Assembly (NCBI RefSeq): GCF_001423185.1
Contig: NZ_LMOB01000001.1
Coordinates: 1,967,889 to 2,031,888, forward strand
Direction: 5' to 3'
From: Plantibacter sp. Leaf314
GTDB lineage: Bacteria > Actinomycetota > Actinomycetes > Actinomycetales > Microbacteriaceae
Length of the DNA: 64,000 nt
Each line of letters begins with the position of its first letter. Position 1 is the first letter of the stretch. The notes beneath the pieces are model-generated. The model worked only from the letters and a program-made list of their open reading frames with translations, was not told the origin of the DNA and did not search any database. Shown here in pieces: positions 25,347 to 33,815 of this stretch. The position numbers were made by a program, and so were the translations under genes.

Positions 25347-25859
25347 CTAGCCGCGCCCCTCGCCACGTTCGAGGGTCGCGCCGATCACCCGGAGGCTCTC
25401 GATGAGCACCGAGATCTGGTCACGGCTGAGGCCGGACAGCATCGCGTTCTCATCGGCCACCAGGCGGCGCATCGCCTCGTCCACCCGCTGCCGGCCGAGC
25501 GTCGTGAGGACGACGATCTTGCTCCGGCCGTCGGCGGCGTTCTTCTGGCGGACGACCAGGGAACGCGCTGCCAGGCGGTCGAGCTGGCTCGCGAGGTTGC
25601 CGCTGGTGACGTGGAGTCGGCCGGCGAGCATCGACGGGGTCATCCCCTCGGCGCCGTGCTGCCGCAGCATGGACAGGAACTCGAACTCCCACGGCCGCAG
25701 CTTGCTGGCCGCGAAGGACACCCGACGGACCTCCTGGAGGTGCGGGACGAGCCGGCGCAGGCGCGACACGACGTCGAGCGGCGCGAAGTCCACGTCGGGC
25801 AATGCCGCGGCCCAGGCGTCGATGACGATGTCCACATCGTCGTCATCACCCATCGCCAT
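25347..25859 (-). CDS. MarR-family regulator
   Basis: 170 aa from ATG at 25859, 6 nt after GAGGAGG. Winged-helix core: LRPWEFEFLSMLRQHG, then MTPSMLAGRLHVTSGNLASQLDRLAARSLVVRQ, then the wing NAADGRSKIVVLT. The N-terminus is acidic (GDDDDVDIVIDAW). This group often controls efflux pumps or aromatic-compound genes. It converges with the flavoprotein gene and no partner operon is directly divergent, so the target is unknown. Confidence 0.88.
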   Translation of the reverse strand: MAMGDDDDVDIVIDAWAAALPDVDFAPLDVVSRLRRLVPHLQEVRRVSFAASKLRPWEFEFLSMLRQHGAEGMTPSMLAGRLHVTSGNLASQLDRLAARSLVVRQKNAADGRSKIVVLTTLGRQRVDEAMRRLVADENAMLSGLSRDQISVLIESLRVIGATLERGEGRG

Positions 25860-25981
25860 CGTCGGTCCTCCTCGTGTCCTCGCCAACGCTACCCTGGGCT
25901 CCGCCACAGCTGGAGGATAGGCGTCCGCTCACGCCGCTGTGGTAAGCGATCCGCCTCGGTGACCCACCACGGTGATCCGTC

Positions 25982-26596
25982 TCAGCGGACCACCAGTGCC
26001 CCGAGTCCGTCGACGAGCAGTCCGACACCGAAGGCGAACCCCTCCGCCTGGTCATCGGGGTCTCGCGGATCGGACGTCGCGCCGGCACCGAGGACGCCGA
26101 CGCTGTCGTACTGCAGGCGCTGCTGCTCGTGGGACACATGGCCGAGGACGAAGTGCAGGAGCGCGGTGCCCGCTCGTCGGGTGGTCGCCTCGTCGAGACC
26201 GGCGAGCGCCACGGCGTCCGTCAGCCGGCGGAGCACGCGTCCGGAGCCCAGCCCGAGCGCGTAGGTGCTCGAGACGACCTCGGCGCCGTCGCGGTAGGCG
26301 AGCAGGGCGTCCCGGAGGGCTGCTGCCTCGATCCGGGTCCGTTCCCGCCAGTCGGCGCCGGCGTCTGCGACCGCGTCGACCGGGGCCGGGTGGGCGTCGA
26401 CGATGCGGTCGGCGAGTTCGGCGATGAGCGTCTGCTTGTTCTCGAAGTGCCAGTAGAGCGCGCTCGGTTGGACGACGAGGGAGGCGGCCAGGCGACGCAT
26501 GGTGAGGTCTGCCAGGCCGTGGTCGTCGAGGATCCGGAGGGCGACGTCGGCCACGTCGTCGCGCCGATGACGACGGGTGGTTGCGGAACCGGACAT
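25982..26596 (-). CDS. bioQ: BioQ-like TetR-family repressor
   Basis: 204 aa. The N-terminal TetR HTH is DVALRILDDHGLADLTMRRLAASLVVQPSALYWHFENKQTL, and the C-terminal region is of TetR_C type. It is divergent from bioY. The shared region carries two 13-bp palindromes TGAAC-N3-GTTCA, which match the site I recall for corynebacterial BioQ (TGAAC-N3-GTTAC). A TATAGT -10 lies 7 nt before the ATG, so its mRNA is probably leaderless and the operator sits over its own promoter. It should repress biotin uptake genes. The effector is not predictable from sequence. Confidence 0.82.
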   Translation of the reverse strand: MSGSATTRRHRRDDVADVALRILDDHGLADLTMRRLAASLVVQPSALYWHFENKQTLIAELADRIVDAHPAPVDAVADAGADWRERTRIEAAALRDALLAYRDGAEVVSSTYALGLGSGRVLRRLTDAVALAGLDEATTRRAGTALLHFVLGHVSHEQQRLQYDSVGVLGAGATSDPRDPDDQAEGFAFGVGLLVDGLGALVVR

Positions 26597-26603
26597 GGTT
26601 CCA

Positions 26604-26638
26604 ACTATAGTGAACGCTGTTCAGGTGAACGGTGTTCA
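26604..26638. promoter_or_regulatory. Tandem BioQ operators and bioQ -10
   Basis: TGAACGCTGTTCA (26611-26623) and TGAACGGTGTTCA (26626-26638) are 15 bp apart centre to centre, about one and a half helical turns. TATAGT on the minus strand (26609-26604) is the bioQ -10. The sites lie 66-94 bp before the bioY start. Confidence 0.8.
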
Positions 26639-26704
26639 GGTGGGAATCGACCACCCGGATCGCCTGGACGGATCGACCATCCCTCCCCGAGACAGAGGCA
26701 TCAC

Positions 26705-27310
26705 ATGAGCAGGCTCCGGATCGACGCGACCGACATCGCCCGCATCGCCGTCTTCGCCGCGATCGTCGCCGCCCTGGGGCTGCCGGGGGCGTTCTCCGTC
26801 CTGGGTGCCGTCCCGATCACGGCGCAGACCCTCGGCGTCATGCTCGCGGGCGCGATCCTCGGTCCGTGGCGCGGGATGCTCTCGATGCTCGTCCTCCTCG
26901 CCCTCGTCGCGATCGGGCTGCCGCTGCTGTCGGGTGGTCGGGGTGGGGTCGGCGTCTTCGTCGGTCCGAGCGCCGGCTACCTGTTCGGCTGGATCGTCGG
27001 CGCCTTCGTCATCGGTCTCATCGTGCATGCCGGCGGCCGACGGCTGCGCTGGTGGCGGACGGCCCTCGGCGTCCTCCTCGGCGGCATCGTCGTGATCTAC
27101 GCCGTCGGTGTCCCCGTCCAGTCCCTCGTCACCCGGCTGTCGCTCGGCGAGACCGTGCTGCAGAGCCTCGTCTTCCTGCCCGGCGACCTCGTCAAGGCGG
27201 TGCTCGCGACGGTCATCACGATGACGCTGGCCCGCGCCTACCCCCGGGCGTTCCGTCACGCCGCCGGTGTCGGGTCGACGCGACCGGGTGAGCCCGCCAG
27301 GGTCGCATGA
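26705..27310 (+). CDS. bioY: Biotin transporter substrate-binding subunit BioY
   Basis: 201 aa, six membrane helices. Family features: the N-terminal IARIAVFAAIVAALGLPGAFSV helix, VPITAQTLGVMLAGAILGPWRGMLSMLVLLAL, then GLPLLSGGRGGVGVFVGPSAGYLFGW, which forms the biotin pocket. BioY binds biotin with high affinity and works with the ECF ATPase and T subunit encoded downstream. The ATG at 26705 is used; upstream frame is antisense to bioQ. The stop overlaps the next gene start (ATGA). First gene of a six-gene operon behind BioQ operators. Confidence 0.95.
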   Translation: MSRLRIDATDIARIAVFAAIVAALGLPGAFSVLGAVPITAQTLGVMLAGAILGPWRGMLSMLVLLALVAIGLPLLSGGRGGVGVFVGPSAGYLFGWIVGAFVIGLIVHAGGRRLRWWRTALGVLLGGIVVIYAVGVPVQSLVTRLSLGETVLQSLVFLPGDLVKAVLATVITMTLARAYPRAFRHAAGVGSTRPGEPARVA

Positions 27311-28464
27311 CGACGGACGCCGGACGCATCGTCCCGCTGCGGGGAGGGGCTCCGGCGGAACTCGTCCGACGCGCGCTGGAGGTCCGCGCGGCGGGCGACG
27401 TCCCGTTGCTCGGCGACGATCGGTGGAGCGACCCGTACTGGCGCGCCGTCTGCGATCGCGCCAGCGCTGCGGGACCGCAGCCCGGCCAGGCGTGGGCGAC
27501 GACGACCTCGGGCACGACGGGCACCCCGCGCATCGTGCTGCGGACCGCCGGCTCCTGGGCGGGCTCGTTCGCGCCGGTCGCGCAGCTGCTCGGCGCCGGC
27601 CCAGACGACGTGCTCGCCCTCGCCTCGCCGCCCGCTTCCTCCCTGTCGCTCTTCTCGATCGCGCACGCTGCAGCTGCCGGGTTCGGGCTGATCCTGCCGA
27701 GCCGTCACGTGCTCACCGCCGGCGAGGCGCAGGACGCGACGCTCTTCCACGGCACCCCCAACGGTTTGCGGCGGCTCCTCGACGACGGCCGGCCCCCGCG
27801 GTTGCGCGCGGCCCTCGTCGGCGGCGCCTCCCTCGATCCGGCGCTCCGTGAGCGGGCGACGGCCCTCGGCGTCCGCGTGGTCTCGTACTACGGCGCCGCC
27901 GAACTCTCCTTCGTCGCGGTCGACGACGGCACCGACCCGGAGCAGCCGGGCCTCCGCGCCTTCCCCGGGGTCGCGCTCGAGGTGCGCGACGAGGTGCTCT
28001 GGGTCCGGTCGCCCTACCTCGCGAGCAGCACCCTCGGCGGGTCGGGAGCGCTGCACCGCGACGGCGTCTGGGCCACGGTCGGTGATCGTGCCCGACTCGA
28101 CGGCGCTCGGCTCTCCCTCCTCGGACGCAGCGACGACGCGATCCTGACGGCCGCCGCGACGGTGATCCCGTCCGACGTCGAGGAGGCACTGCGGCTGGTG
28201 GACGACATCACGGACGCCGTCGTGTTCGGCCTCCCGAACGACGGCGTCGGCGAACTCGTCACCGCGGTCGTCGAAGCGCGGCCGTGCGCCCGTCCGACGC
28301 GCGCCGAGCTGCGGGCGGCCGTCTCCCGCCTCCTCCCGCCGTCGCACCACCCGCGCCGGTGGTTCATCGTCGACGAACTGCCCCGGACGACCACGGGGAA
28401 GGCCGCGCGAGCCGCCGTCATCGAGCGCGTCCGCGCCGGGGAGGTGGCCACCCTTGCGCCCTGA
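27307..28464 (+). CDS. Short acyl-CoA ligase (YhfT-like), biotin operon
   Basis: 385 aa, ANL superfamily. The AMP/phosphate loop is TTTSGTTGTPR near residue 66, the A5 motif is YYGAAELSFVA, and the C-terminal catalytic Lys is in LPRTTTGKAARAAV. It is shorter than normal acyl-CoA synthetases because most of the N-terminal subdomain is missing, as in MenE-sized enzymes. Position between bioY and a thiolase parallels Bacillus yhfUTS, a BirA-controlled operon of BioY, acyl-CoA ligase and thiolase. I infer activation of a biotin precursor or related dicarboxylic or fatty acid. Overlaps bioY by ATGA and the thiolase by 11 bp. Confidence 0.85.
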   Translation: MTTDAGRIVPLRGGAPAELVRRALEVRAAGDVPLLGDDRWSDPYWRAVCDRASAAGPQPGQAWATTTSGTTGTPRIVLRTAGSWAGSFAPVAQLLGAGPDDVLALASPPASSLSLFSIAHAAAAGFGLILPSRHVLTAGEAQDATLFHGTPNGLRRLLDDGRPPRLRAALVGGASLDPALRERATALGVRVVSYYGAAELSFVAVDDGTDPEQPGLRAFPGVALEVRDEVLWVRSPYLASSTLGGSGALHRDGVWATVGDRARLDGARLSLLGRSDDAILTAAATVIPSDVEEALRLVDDITDAVVFGLPNDGVGELVTAVVEARPCARPTRAELRAAVSRLLPPSHHPRRWFIVDELPRTTTGKAARAAVIERVRAGEVATLAP

Positions 28465-29605
28465 CATCAGCACCCGACCGGTGGTCGTCGCCGCGCGCCG
28501 CACGCCCATCGCGACGCGCAGGCGGGCCCTCGCGGCGCTGACCGTCGAGCAGCTCGCCGTCCCGGTCGTCCGCGCCGTCCACGAGGATGCAGGCGTGGTG
28601 CTCGGTGGAGCGCCCGAGATCGCCGACGTCGTGCTCGGCAACTGCATGGGTCCCGGCGGCAATCCGGCCCGGGTCGCCGCCCTCGGCGCCGGGCTCGGGT
28701 TCGCGGTGCCCGGCCTCACGGTCGACCGTCAGTGCGGCAGCGGGCTCGCGGCGATCATCGAGGCCGCCACCGCGATCGCAGCCGGCGACGCGCGACCACG
28801 GATCGCGGGCGGGGTCGAAAGCGCTTCGACCGCGCCGGTGCGCTCCGTCGACGGCGTCGCCTACGCCCGCGCTCCGTTCGCGCCCGCGGGCTGGCACGAC
28901 CCCGACATGACGCGGGCGGCGGAGGATCTCGCGCGCCACGACGGGATCTCCCGCGCACGCCAGGACGCGTACGCGGCGCGGAGCACGCACCGCGCGGCGG
29001 TCGCGGAGGAGGCGGGCCGGTTCACCGAGGAGCTGGTCGCCCTGCCCGGCACGGCGGACCGCGACGAGCCGACCACGCGGCACCTCGACCGCCTGCTCCC
29101 CCGCTTCACCCCGCTCTTCTCGGACGGATCACTCACCGCCGGCAACACCTGCCGCGTGAGCGACGGAGCCGCGGCCGTCCTCCTCGTTCCGGGCGGAGCC
29201 ACCTCCCGAGGGACGGTGCCCGGCCTCGCGCTGCGCGGACACGCCGTCGTCGGATGCGACCCGGCTCTCCCGGGGATCGGTGCCGCCCCCGCGATCCTCG
29301 AGGCCCTCGAGCGGGCAGGCGTCGACCTCGCCTCCGTCCAGGCGGTCGAGCTCGTGGAGGCGTTCGCCGCGCAGACCCTCGCGGTCCTCGACCGGCTCGG
29401 CGTCGCCGAGGACGACGAGCGGCTCTGCGCCGACGGCGGCGCCCTCGCCCTCGGCCACCCCTGGGGTGCCAGCGGCGCGGTGTCCGTCGTCCGGCTGTTC
29501 TCCCGGCTCGTCCGCGGCGGAGCCCCGGCCGGCACCCTCGGCCTCGCCGCAGCCTCGGTCGGCGGTGGCCTCGGCGTCGCCGCCGTGTTCGAGGTCGTGC
29601 GATGA
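28454..29605 (+). CDS. Thiolase-like protein with altered active site (YhfS-like)
   Basis: 383 aa from TTG at 28454, whole thiolase fold. The acyl-accepting Cys is present (Cys94 in DRQCGSGLAA), and so is the GHPWGASG His (His335). Two usual catalytic positions differ: the NEAF/HEAF motif reads VEAF (Val301 instead of Asn/His), and the C-terminal CxGGG motif reads SVGGG (Ser369 instead of Cys). A normal thiolase needs that Cys as the base that deprotonates acetyl-CoA. The protein could therefore transfer acyl groups without standard Claisen chemistry. It is embedded in the biotin operon, overlapping the ligase before it and bioM after it. Confidence 0.85.
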   Translation: MRPDISTRPVVVAARRTPIATRRRALAALTVEQLAVPVVRAVHEDAGVVLGGAPEIADVVLGNCMGPGGNPARVAALGAGLGFAVPGLTVDRQCGSGLAAIIEAATAIAAGDARPRIAGGVESASTAPVRSVDGVAYARAPFAPAGWHDPDMTRAAEDLARHDGISRARQDAYAARSTHRAAVAEEAGRFTEELVALPGTADRDEPTTRHLDRLLPRFTPLFSDGSLTAGNTCRVSDGAAAVLLVPGGATSRGTVPGLALRGHAVVGCDPALPGIGAAPAILEALERAGVDLASVQAVELVEAFAAQTLAVLDRLGVAEDDERLCADGGALALGHPWGASGAVSVVRLFSRLVRGGAPAGTLGLAAASVGGGLGVAAVFEVVR

Positions 29606-30309
29606 TCGAGGACATCGAACCCCCAGCCCTCCGACTCGACCGCGTCACCGCGCGCCTCGGCGACACCACCGCCCTCGACGACGTGACCCTCCAGCTCGAC
29701 AGCGCACGCATCGCGGTCATCGGGGCGAACGGTTCGGGCAAGTCGACCTTCGCCCGCCTTCTCGGTGGCCTCAGCCGACCGACCTCGGGCACCGTCCACG
29801 TCCACGGCGTCGACACCGCGCGGGAGACCGCCCGGCTGCGACGCCTGGTGAGCATCGTGTTCAGCAATCCGGACGCGCAGATCGTCATGCCGACCGTCGC
29901 CGAAGACGTCGCCTTCTCCCTCCGCGGCACGTCCGGCTCGAAGGCCGAGACCGCCGAGCGGGTCGCGCACGCACTCGAGGAGTTCGGGTTGACCGGCCTC
30001 GCCGACCGCTCCGCGCACGAGCTGTCCGGCGGGCAGAAACAGCTCCTGGCGTTGTGCGGCGCGGTCATCCGTCGGCCGGCGCTCCTCATCGCCGACGAAC
30101 CGACGGCCTACCTCGACGCCCGCAACAGCGCCGCGGTGGCCGACCACCTCCTGCGACCGGAGGCCGGGCACCAGCTCGTGCTCGTGACGCACGACCTGGA
30201 GCTCGCCGCCCGCTGCGACGTCGCGCTCCTCTTCGACGGCGGTCAGGTCACGGCGCAGGGCGACCCGGCCGCCGTCATCGCGAGCTATCGCGCGAGTCTG
30301 GCGACGTGA
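29602..30309 (+). CDS. bioM: ECF transporter ATPase BioM
   Basis: 235 aa from ATG 29602, overlapping the thiolase stop (ATGA). Walker A GANGSGKS, Q-loop segment VSIVFSNPDAQIVMPTVAEDVAF, signature ELSGGQKQLLALCG, Walker B LLIADEPTAYLD and switch His in LVTHDLE. The Q-loop region FSNPDAQ is characteristic of cobalt/biotin-type ECF ATPases. With BioN it should energise BioY. Upstream in-frame sequence is a shadow of the thiolase gene and is not used. Confidence 0.93.
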   Translation: MIEDIEPPALRLDRVTARLGDTTALDDVTLQLDSARIAVIGANGSGKSTFARLLGGLSRPTSGTVHVHGVDTARETARLRRLVSIVFSNPDAQIVMPTVAEDVAFSLRGTSGSKAETAERVAHALEEFGLTGLADRSAHELSGGQKQLLALCGAVIRRPALLIADEPTAYLDARNSAAVADHLLRPEAGHQLVLVTHDLELAARCDVALLFDGGQVTAQGDPAAVIASYRASLAT

Positions 30310-30313
30310 CGTC

Positions 30314-30910
30314 GTGATCACCCTGTATCGACCGGGGACCGGCTGGTTGCATCGGGCACCGGCCGGACCGAAAGCCCTCGGCATCCTCCTCGTGGTCCTC
30401 GCCATCTCGCTGCTGCCCACCAGCTGGTGGACGGCGGGGATCGCCGCGGCGGTCACCGTGCTCGCGTACCTCGTGTCCGGACTGGGCCTCGCAGAGCTCG
30501 GCCGTCAGCTCGTGCTCATCCGCTGGATCATCACGATCACCGTCATCGGCCAGCTGCTCTTCGTCGACCTCGAGTCGGCCGTCTCGAACACCGCACGCAT
30601 CGTCGCAGCCATCCTCCTCGCAGCCCTGCTGGTGCTCAGCACCCGCGTCGCGGACCTGCTCGACGCCTTCGAGCGCGCCCTCCGACCGTTCGGCCGGTTC
30701 GGAGTAGACCCGGCCAGGATCGCCCTCATGCTCGCCGTCGCGATCAACACCATCCCGGTGCTCGCCCGCCTCGCGGCCGGCGTGCGGGACGCCCAACGGG
30801 CCCGCGGGGTGCGTTCCAACCCCGTCACCTTCGTCGTCCCGTTCCTCGTGGTGTCGTTGAAGCACGCCGACGAACTCGGCGACGCCCTCACTGCACGGGG
30901 TGTCCGGTGA
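30314..30910 (+). CDS. bioN: ECF transporter transmembrane subunit BioN
   Basis: 198 aa from GTG 30314. It opens YRPGTGWLHRAPAGPKALGILLVVLA, the usual EcfT start, and has about four to five membrane helices. The coupling helices contain ALRPFGRFGVDPARIALMLAVA and AQRARGVR, the Ala-Arg-Gly motif that contacts the ATPase. The C-terminal segment has [16 protein letters not shown], the second Ala-Arg-Gly signature. It is the membrane scaffold between BioM and BioY. The stop overlaps the CHY finger gene start (GTGA). Confidence 0.92.
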   Translation: MITLYRPGTGWLHRAPAGPKALGILLVVLAISLLPTSWWTAGIAAAVTVLAYLVSGLGLAELGRQLVLIRWIITITVIGQLLFVDLESAVSNTARIVAAILLAALLVLSTRVADLLDAFERALRPFGRFGVDPARIALMLAVAINTIPVLARLAAGVRDAQRARGVRSNPVTFVVPFLVVSLKHADELGDALTARGVR

Positions 30911-31227
30911 CCGGGGTGCGGGTGCTCGGCCGGACGGTCGACGACGAGACGCGGTGCGTGCACTACGCGACGCCGCTCGACGTCATCGCCATCCGCTTCG
31001 CCTGCTGCGGCGAGTACTACCCGTGCCACCGGTGTCACGCCGAGTGCGCCGACCATCCGGCTGAGCAGTGGCCGCGCGAGCAACGCGACCGCGAGGCGAT
31101 CCTGTGCGGCGTGTGCTCGAGCGAGCTGACGATCGAGCGCTACCTGGAGGTCGACGCCTGTCCGAACTGCTCGGCGGCGTTCAACCCCGGCTGTCGTCTC
31201 CACTCGGCGTACTACTTCCAGGCGTGA
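30907..31227 (+). CDS. CHY-type zinc-finger protein
   Basis: 106 aa from GTG 30907. CVHY...[26 protein letters not shown], then [14 protein letters not shown], then [15 protein letters not shown], supply the Cys and His ligands for about three zinc ions in the CHY pattern. Bacterial CHY proteins are small and uncharacterised; the eukaryotic relative Hot13 handles zinc in mitochondrial import. It is translationally coupled to bioN, so co-expression with biotin uptake is certain in mechanism but the reason is unknown. The last 47 bp overlap the convergent nhaA gene. Confidence 0.85.
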   Translation: MTGVRVLGRTVDDETRCVHYATPLDVIAIRFACCGEYYPCHRCHAECADHPAEQWPREQRDREAILCGVCSSELTIERYLEVDACPNCSAAFNPGCRLHSAYYFQA

Positions 31228-32515
31228 GCCCCCTTCCAGGCGTGAGCTCCCGGCGGTAGACCCGGTTCCGGACGCTGAGGATCGCCGCACCGATGGCCGC
31301 CGCGATGAGCGAACCGGCGAGCACCCCCACCTTCACGTGGTCGTCGGACTCGCTGCCGACGCCGAAGGACAGCTCACCGACGAGCAGCGACACCGTGAAC
31401 CCGATCCCGGCCACGAAGGCCATGCCGACGAGGTCGACCCACCGGATCGACGGGTCGAGCCGCAGTCCGGGCAGCCGGGTGACGAGGAACGTCGTCAGGG
31501 TGATGCCGAGCGGCTTCCCGAGCACGAGGCCCGCGACGATACCGAGCGCGATCGTGTCCTGGAACGACTCGACGAGGCCGGACAGCCCACCGATGACGAC
31601 GCCGGCGGAGAAGAACGCGAAGATCGGCACGGCCACCGCGGTGGACACGACACTCCACCGGTCGGCGAAGTGTGCGGCCAGTCCGTCGTAGATCGGCGCA
31701 CCGCTCGCATCCTCCCCCACCCGGACTCGCGCGCGCTTCGTCGCGACGACGGGCACCATGAAGCCGAGCAGGACGCCGGCGACGGTCGCGTGGATCCCCG
31801 AGGCGTGGATGAGCGCCCAGGTGGCGAGCCCGAGGGGGATGAGGATCCACCAGGCCCGCACGCCGCGCTGCACGAGCACGGCGAAGAGCGCGAGCGGCAC
31901 CGCGGCGAGCGCCAGGGGCAGGAACTCGATGTGGTCGGTGTAGAAGATCGCGATGATGCTGATGGCGATGAGGTCGTCGACGACGGCGAGGGTGAGCAGG
32001 AAGGTCCGCAACGCCGGCGGGAGGAACTTGCCGACCACCGCGATGACCGCGACGGCGAAGGCGATGTCCGTCGCGGCCGGGATCGCCCAGCCCTGAAGCG
32101 CGTCGGGTCCTGCATTCAGGTTCACGAGCACGTAGATGAGCGCGGGGACGGCGACACCGCCGACCGCTGCGGCGATGGGGAGCGCGGCGGTCTTCGGGTT
32201 CCGGAGTTTGCCGGCGACGAACTCCTCCTTGAGTTCGAGCCCCACGACGAAGAAGAAGATCGCGAGGAGCCCGTCGGCCGCCCAGGCGCCGACGGAGAGG
32301 TTCAGGTGGAGCGCCTCGGGGCCGAAGGTGAGGTCGCGGAGACCGAGGTAGAACTCGGAGGCGCCGGTGTTCGCGAGGACGAGGGCGAGGGCGGTGGCGA
32401 CGACGAGGAGCGCTCCGCCGACGGTGTCCTGCTGGAGGGTCTGGTGGATGCCGCGCCAGATGGAGTGCGGCGCCTGGTCGGCCGGCAGCTCGTGGTGGTT
32501 CGGTGCATCGGTCAT
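31181..32515 (-). CDS. nhaA: Na+/H+ antiporter NhaA
   Basis: 444 aa from ATG at 32515. About twelve membrane helices; the paired aspartates of helix V are in the segment [20 protein letters not shown]. Other NhaA landmarks are [38 protein letters not shown] and [15 protein letters not shown]. It exports Na+ in exchange for protons and sets pH and salt tolerance. The C-terminal tail contains [18 protein letters not shown], produced by an 18-bp direct duplication in the region overlapping the convergent CHY gene. Confidence 0.95.
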   Translation of the reverse strand: MTDAPNHHELPADQAPHSIWRGIHQTLQQDTVGGALLVVATALALVLANTGASEFYLGLRDLTFGPEALHLNLSVGAWAADGLLAIFFFVVGLELKEEFVAGKLRNPKTAALPIAAAVGGVAVPALIYVLVNLNAGPDALQGWAIPAATDIAFAVAVIAVVGKFLPPALRTFLLTLAVVDDLIAISIIAIFYTDHIEFLPLALAAVPLALFAVLVQRGVRAWWILIPLGLATWALIHASGIHATVAGVLLGFMVPVVATKRARVRVGEDASGAPIYDGLAAHFADRWSVVSTAVAVPIFAFFSAGVVIGGLSGLVESFQDTIALGIVAGLVLGKPLGITLTTFLVTRLPGLRLDPSIRWVDLVGMAFVAGIGFTVSLLVGELSFGVGSESDDHVKVGVLAGSLIAAAIGAAILSVRNRVYRRELTPGRGLTPGSSTPSGDDSRG

Positions 32516-32768
32516 GGGAGTCCTTCGGGGCGGGATCGGTCGAGCGTCGGAGCGGCCCTGCTTGGACCACCCGCCGACCAGACTTCCCGGCACACCGCCC
32601 ACGAGTTTATCCGCTCAGCGTCGTCGACGGCCCGTTGTCTGGGAGTCCGCTGACCTCGTTGTGACTCGGCTGGGCGTCGGGTGTAGACCTGAAGTGCGTC
32701 CACCAGGTCGCCCTGTCGGATTCGATCAGTGCGGATCGACAGCCCGAAGAACACGTGAGGAGCAATAT

Positions 32769-32942
32769 ATGAGCGCCGGAGACAAGATCAAGAACGCCGC
32801 AGAAGACCTCGCTGGCAAGGCCAAGGAGGCCGTCGGTAAGGCGACCGACAACGACAAGCTCGTCGCGGAGGGCAAGGCCGACCAGACCAAGTCCGACGTG
32901 AAGCAGGCCGGTGAGAACGTGAAGGACGCGTTCAAGAACTGA
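32769..32942 (+). CDS. CsbD-family stress protein
   Basis: 57 aa. MSAGDKIKNAAEDLAGKAKEAVGKATDNDKL is the CsbD signature: a short, charged, Lys/Ala/Asp-rich helix pair with no cysteine or aromatic residue. These proteins are induced in general stress and stationary phase and have no known enzymatic role. A GAGGAG site lies 6-7 nt before the ATG. It is monocistronic, followed by a strong terminator. Confidence 0.92.
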   Translation: MSAGDKIKNAAEDLAGKAKEAVGKATDNDKLVAEGKADQTKSDVKQAGENVKDAFKN

Positions 32943-32957
32943 CCTTCGATCACACGG

Positions 32958-32986
32958 ACGCCGGTGACCCCACGGGTCACCGGCGT
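32958..32986. terminator. Bidirectional terminator after csbD
   Basis: A perfect 13-bp stem ACGCCGGTGACCC (32958-32970)/GGGTCACCGGCGT (32974-32986) with a 3-nt loop, followed by TCGTCTGTCT. It lies between convergent csbD and lipoprotein genes. Confidence 0.85.
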
Positions 32987-33003
32987 TCGTCTGTCTGCAG
33001 CGA

Positions 33004-33669
33004 TCAGTCCTTGATGAGGAGGATCGGCTTTCCGTCGTAGGAGTCGTACGGGTTCGGCTCGGTGAACCCGCCGTCGTACATGAGGCCGGCCGGGGCGTTG
33101 CCGCCCGAGGGTGCAGCCGCGACGTAGCACTGGGTGATCGGTGCTCCACCGTCGAACTCCTCCGTGAAGGATTCGGAGCCGCACTCGTCCCACCCGATGA
33201 GCGTGACCTCCTGGACCTTCTCGCCGTCGGCGTCGACCGGGGAGAAGGAGGTCGCGTCGCTGTTGAACGCCACCGGGTCGCCCGAGACCTTCGTCATCTC
33301 GAGCCGGATGAGCGTGAGGTCGAGGCCGTCGAGCTCGCCGCCGTCGAACTGCGACTTCAGGAACGAGACCTGCTCAGGCGTCGCGGGCGTGACCTCGGTC
33401 AGCTTCGCGCTGATGAGCGCGGTGACGTCGTCGGTGCCCTGCGACTCATAGACGATCTCTTCGTCGATACCGACCTCGGCACCGGGCTCGGTGACCTCAC
33501 CGTCGGCGGATCCCGATGCCTTCGGCTTCTCGGACGGGGTCGCGGATGCCGATGCGGACGCCGTCTCCTTCGGCTTCGCCTCGGGGCCCGGCAGCATGCC
33601 GCATCCGGCGAGCACGAGGGCGGCGGCGATCGGGACGGTGATCAGGGCGGTGACGCGGGAGAGCTGCAT
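33004..33669 (-). CDS. Secreted lipoprotein of unknown function
   Basis: 221 aa from ATG at 33669. The signal peptide ends in lipobox LAGC with Cys23. A low-complexity linker of Ser, Ala, Lys and Pro (residues 33-55) leads to a folded acidic domain of about 160 residues with two cysteines (in WDECGSES and ITQCYVAA), probably disulfide-bonded outside the cell. I recognise no family. It is monocistronic, with the terminator shared with csbD. Confidence 0.75.
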   Translation of the reverse strand: MQLSRVTALITVPIAAALVLAGCGMLPGPEAKPKETASASASATPSEKPKASGSADGEVTEPGAEVGIDEEIVYESQGTDDVTALISAKLTEVTPATPEQVSFLKSQFDGGELDGLDLTLIRLEMTKVSGDPVAFNSDATSFSPVDADGEKVQEVTLIGWDECGSESFTEEFDGGAPITQCYVAAAPSGGNAPAGLMYDGGFTEPNPYDSYDGKPILLIKD

Positions 33670-33815
33670 CGGAGTTCCTTTCGACAGCGGACTCCTGCAG
33701 TCTGTCCGCCCCTGCTCGTCGGCGCGATGGGGACAACTCCCCACCCGGGCACCCCGCTGAAGGGTGTTTCGGCAGGGCCTCCCTCGCCGGTCGGGACGTG
33801 TCTAGGCTCGTCGGC

